Shown here in pieces: positions 62,926 to 64,000 of a stretch of 64,000 nucleotides of DNA (positions within the stretch are counted from its first letter, which is position 1; each line of letters opens with the position of its first letter). The stretch comes from Methylovirgula sp. (GTDB lineage Bacteria; Pseudomonadota; Alphaproteobacteria; Rhizobiales; Beijerinckiaceae): assembly GCF_037200945.1 (NCBI RefSeq), contig NZ_JBBCGP010000001.1:3160501-3224500 (forward strand), given 5' to 3'. Under the pieces are notes generated by a model. The model ran no database searches and was not told the origin of the DNA. It saw nothing but the letters and a program-made list of their open reading frames with translations. Made by a program: the position numbers and the translations under genes.

Positions 62926-64000
62926 GATTCAAGTCCAAGCTCGTGCGCCAGCGCATCGATCCGCGCTGTCGCAGCGGCATCGCCATCGAAATCGTGCCGG
63001 GCGGTTTTCAGCGCCGCGCGCGCCTTGTCGATTTCATTCAAAACCTTATAGGCGCGAACGAGACGAACCCAACCGTCAATATCGTTACCATTCTGCGCAA
63101 GGCGTGCCGCCAAGCCATCGACCATCGACTGGATCGTCGCCTGTTGCTGCGCCGGAGACATGGCCGCGATCCGCGCCGCCTGACCCGACGCGGGCAGACC
63201 CTTATCAAGTTGCCCGAGCCGCGCGACGAGATCGGCCCGCCAGGGCGCATTGGGTGGCGCCGATGCCAAAAGCGGTCCCCAATATTTCCGCGCGGCGACA
63301 GCATCGTTTTCCTGCGAGGCCGCGAGGCCGAGGAAGAACATGGCTTTGGCTTCGTGCGGATCGGAGGCGATTGCCTTTTCGAACTGGTGACGCGCGTCTT
63401 CCGTCACGATGCCATTCGACGCGACGACGAGCGTTTCGCCATAGACGGTCAGCGTATCGGCATTTTGGGGGCGCAGACGAACCGCCGTCTGCGCGGCGTT
63501 GACGGCATCGCCCACGCGCCCGGTGATCAAGAGAGCTTGGGCCAGCACCTGATAGCCAAGACCATCCTGCGGATGCTGCGCCAGATGGGCTTCAACCCGG
63601 GCGATGGCGGCATTGACGTCCATCCGTCCGACTGGTGCGTTGAGCCGCGCCTGCAGCGGCAAATCCGGCCACGTCGGATGACCGAGATATGTATAGAATC
63701 CAAACCCGATCGCCGGAACAAAGACGAGCGCGATAACGGCCGCAACCCGCAAATGCCATTTCGGGCTTTGTACCGTTGTATCGGATGAGTGCGGGTCTTT
63801 CCCGCTGACGGCGAGGAGTTGGCGCGCCGCCTCGGTCTTCGCAGCGGCGGCTTCCTCCGCAGAAATATTGGCGCGCGCTTCATCACGCGTGATCTCTTCG
63901 AGCTTCGCCTGATAGAAAGCTACGTCCGGAGCCGTAGAATCGCGCCGCGCCGGCCGCGCTAGCGGCCAGAGAACGGCGAAGACCGCGCCGCCGGTCAAAA
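62922..64000 (-). CDS. ccmI: Cytochrome c maturation protein CcmI (CycH), 5' end outside window
   Basis: Chaperone for apocytochrome c, delivering it to CcmF/CcmH. The visible part is about 359 residues; the frame is open at the right edge and begins within the first membrane helix (GGAVFAVLWPLARP), so only a few N-terminal residues are missing. A second helix is at about 82-105 (VAAVIALVFVPAIGFGFYTYL), followed by TPR-like repeats (GYQVLAQALLITGRVGDAVN and others). Its stop overlaps the ccmE start. Confidence 0.92.
   Translation of the reverse strand, partial: LTGGAVFAVLWPLARPARRDSTAPDVAFYQAKLEEITRDEARANISAEEAAAAKTEAARQLLAVSGKDPHSSDTTVQSPKWHLRVAAVIALVFVPAIGFGFYTYLGHPTWPDLPLQARLNAPVGRMDVNAAIARVEAHLAQHPQDGLGYQVLAQALLITGRVGDAVNAAQTAVRLRPQNADTLTVYGETLVVASNGIVTEDARHQFEKAIASDPHEAKAMFFLGLAASQENDAVAARKYWGPLLASAPPNAPWRADLVARLGQLDKGLPASGQAARIAAMSPAQQQATIQSMVDGLAARLAQNGNDIDGWVRLVRAYKVLNEIDKARAALKTARHDFDGDAAATARIDALAHELGLES

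Overview
The window looks like chromosome from an alphaproteobacterium of the order Hyphomicrobiales (Rhizobiales), perhaps near the Beijerinckiaceae. The genome-level placement is inference. It rests on the GC-rich codon use, the order ccmI-ccmE-ccmF-ccmH / degP / response regulator / histidine kinase / glnE, the order trpD-trpC-moaC-moeA, PleC/DivJ-like kinases, an Omp25-like beta-barrel protein, and two families of palindromic intergenic repeat typical of this order. The window is mostly housekeeping DNA. I see no prophage, CRISPR array, conjugative element or recognisable defence island.

Layout. 0-8.2 kb: tryptophan biosynthesis (trpE partial, trpG, trpD, trpC) with an aldo/keto reductase and a POT peptide transporter between the trp genes, then molybdenum cofactor genes moaC and moeA. 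8.2-12.4 kb: a small stress-type membrane protein, a secreted unknown, then on the minus strand hom-glpX, a short DHFR-like gene and a GlcG/HbpS-family gene. 12.7-19.1 kb: a zinc alcohol dehydrogenase, then an accessory patch. In this patch a complete 1572-bp IS5-type element has split an exported metallo-beta-lactamase-fold gene. Beside it lie a GlxA-type regulator, a Tat-exported DJ-1/PfpI protein and a small NTF2-like protein. 19.1-28.1 kb: ABC-F ATPase, Rrf2 regulator, glycerate kinase, STAS protein, pyroglutamyl peptidase coupled to a TerC-like protein, a uracil-DNA glycosylase-like gene overlapping an RNase Z-like hydrolase, and a membrane histidine kinase.

28.1-36 kb is a loosely packed accessory stretch: AraC and MerR regulators around an SDR, a decayed SDR fragment next to two palindromic repeats, small exported proteins (one extremely rich in His and Met), an alpha/beta hydrolase, a nitronate monooxygenase and tRNA-Ser(TGA). 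36.2-42.8 kb: beta-barrel outer membrane protein with terminator, rimO, DedA protein, and a sulfate assimilation cluster (DUF2849, cysI, APS-type cysH, DUF934). 43.7-50.5 kb: class II aldolase, gloA, a cation diffusion facilitator with an unusual triple C-terminal domain, an LplT-like transporter and pepN. 50.6-64 kb: a PAS histidine kinase converging on glnE, a two-component pair, degP and the ccm (cyc) cytochrome c maturation operon, which runs off the right edge.

No clearly new multi-gene system stands out. The best leads are the IS whose transposase frame has no stop codon inside the element, the DJ-1 regulator/exported DJ-1 pair, the His/Met-rich exported peptide, the CDF transporter with three tandem cytoplasmic domains, and the Rrf2 regulator with an atypical cysteine pattern and an upstream palindrome. 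All calls come from reading the sequence alone; no database search was run.
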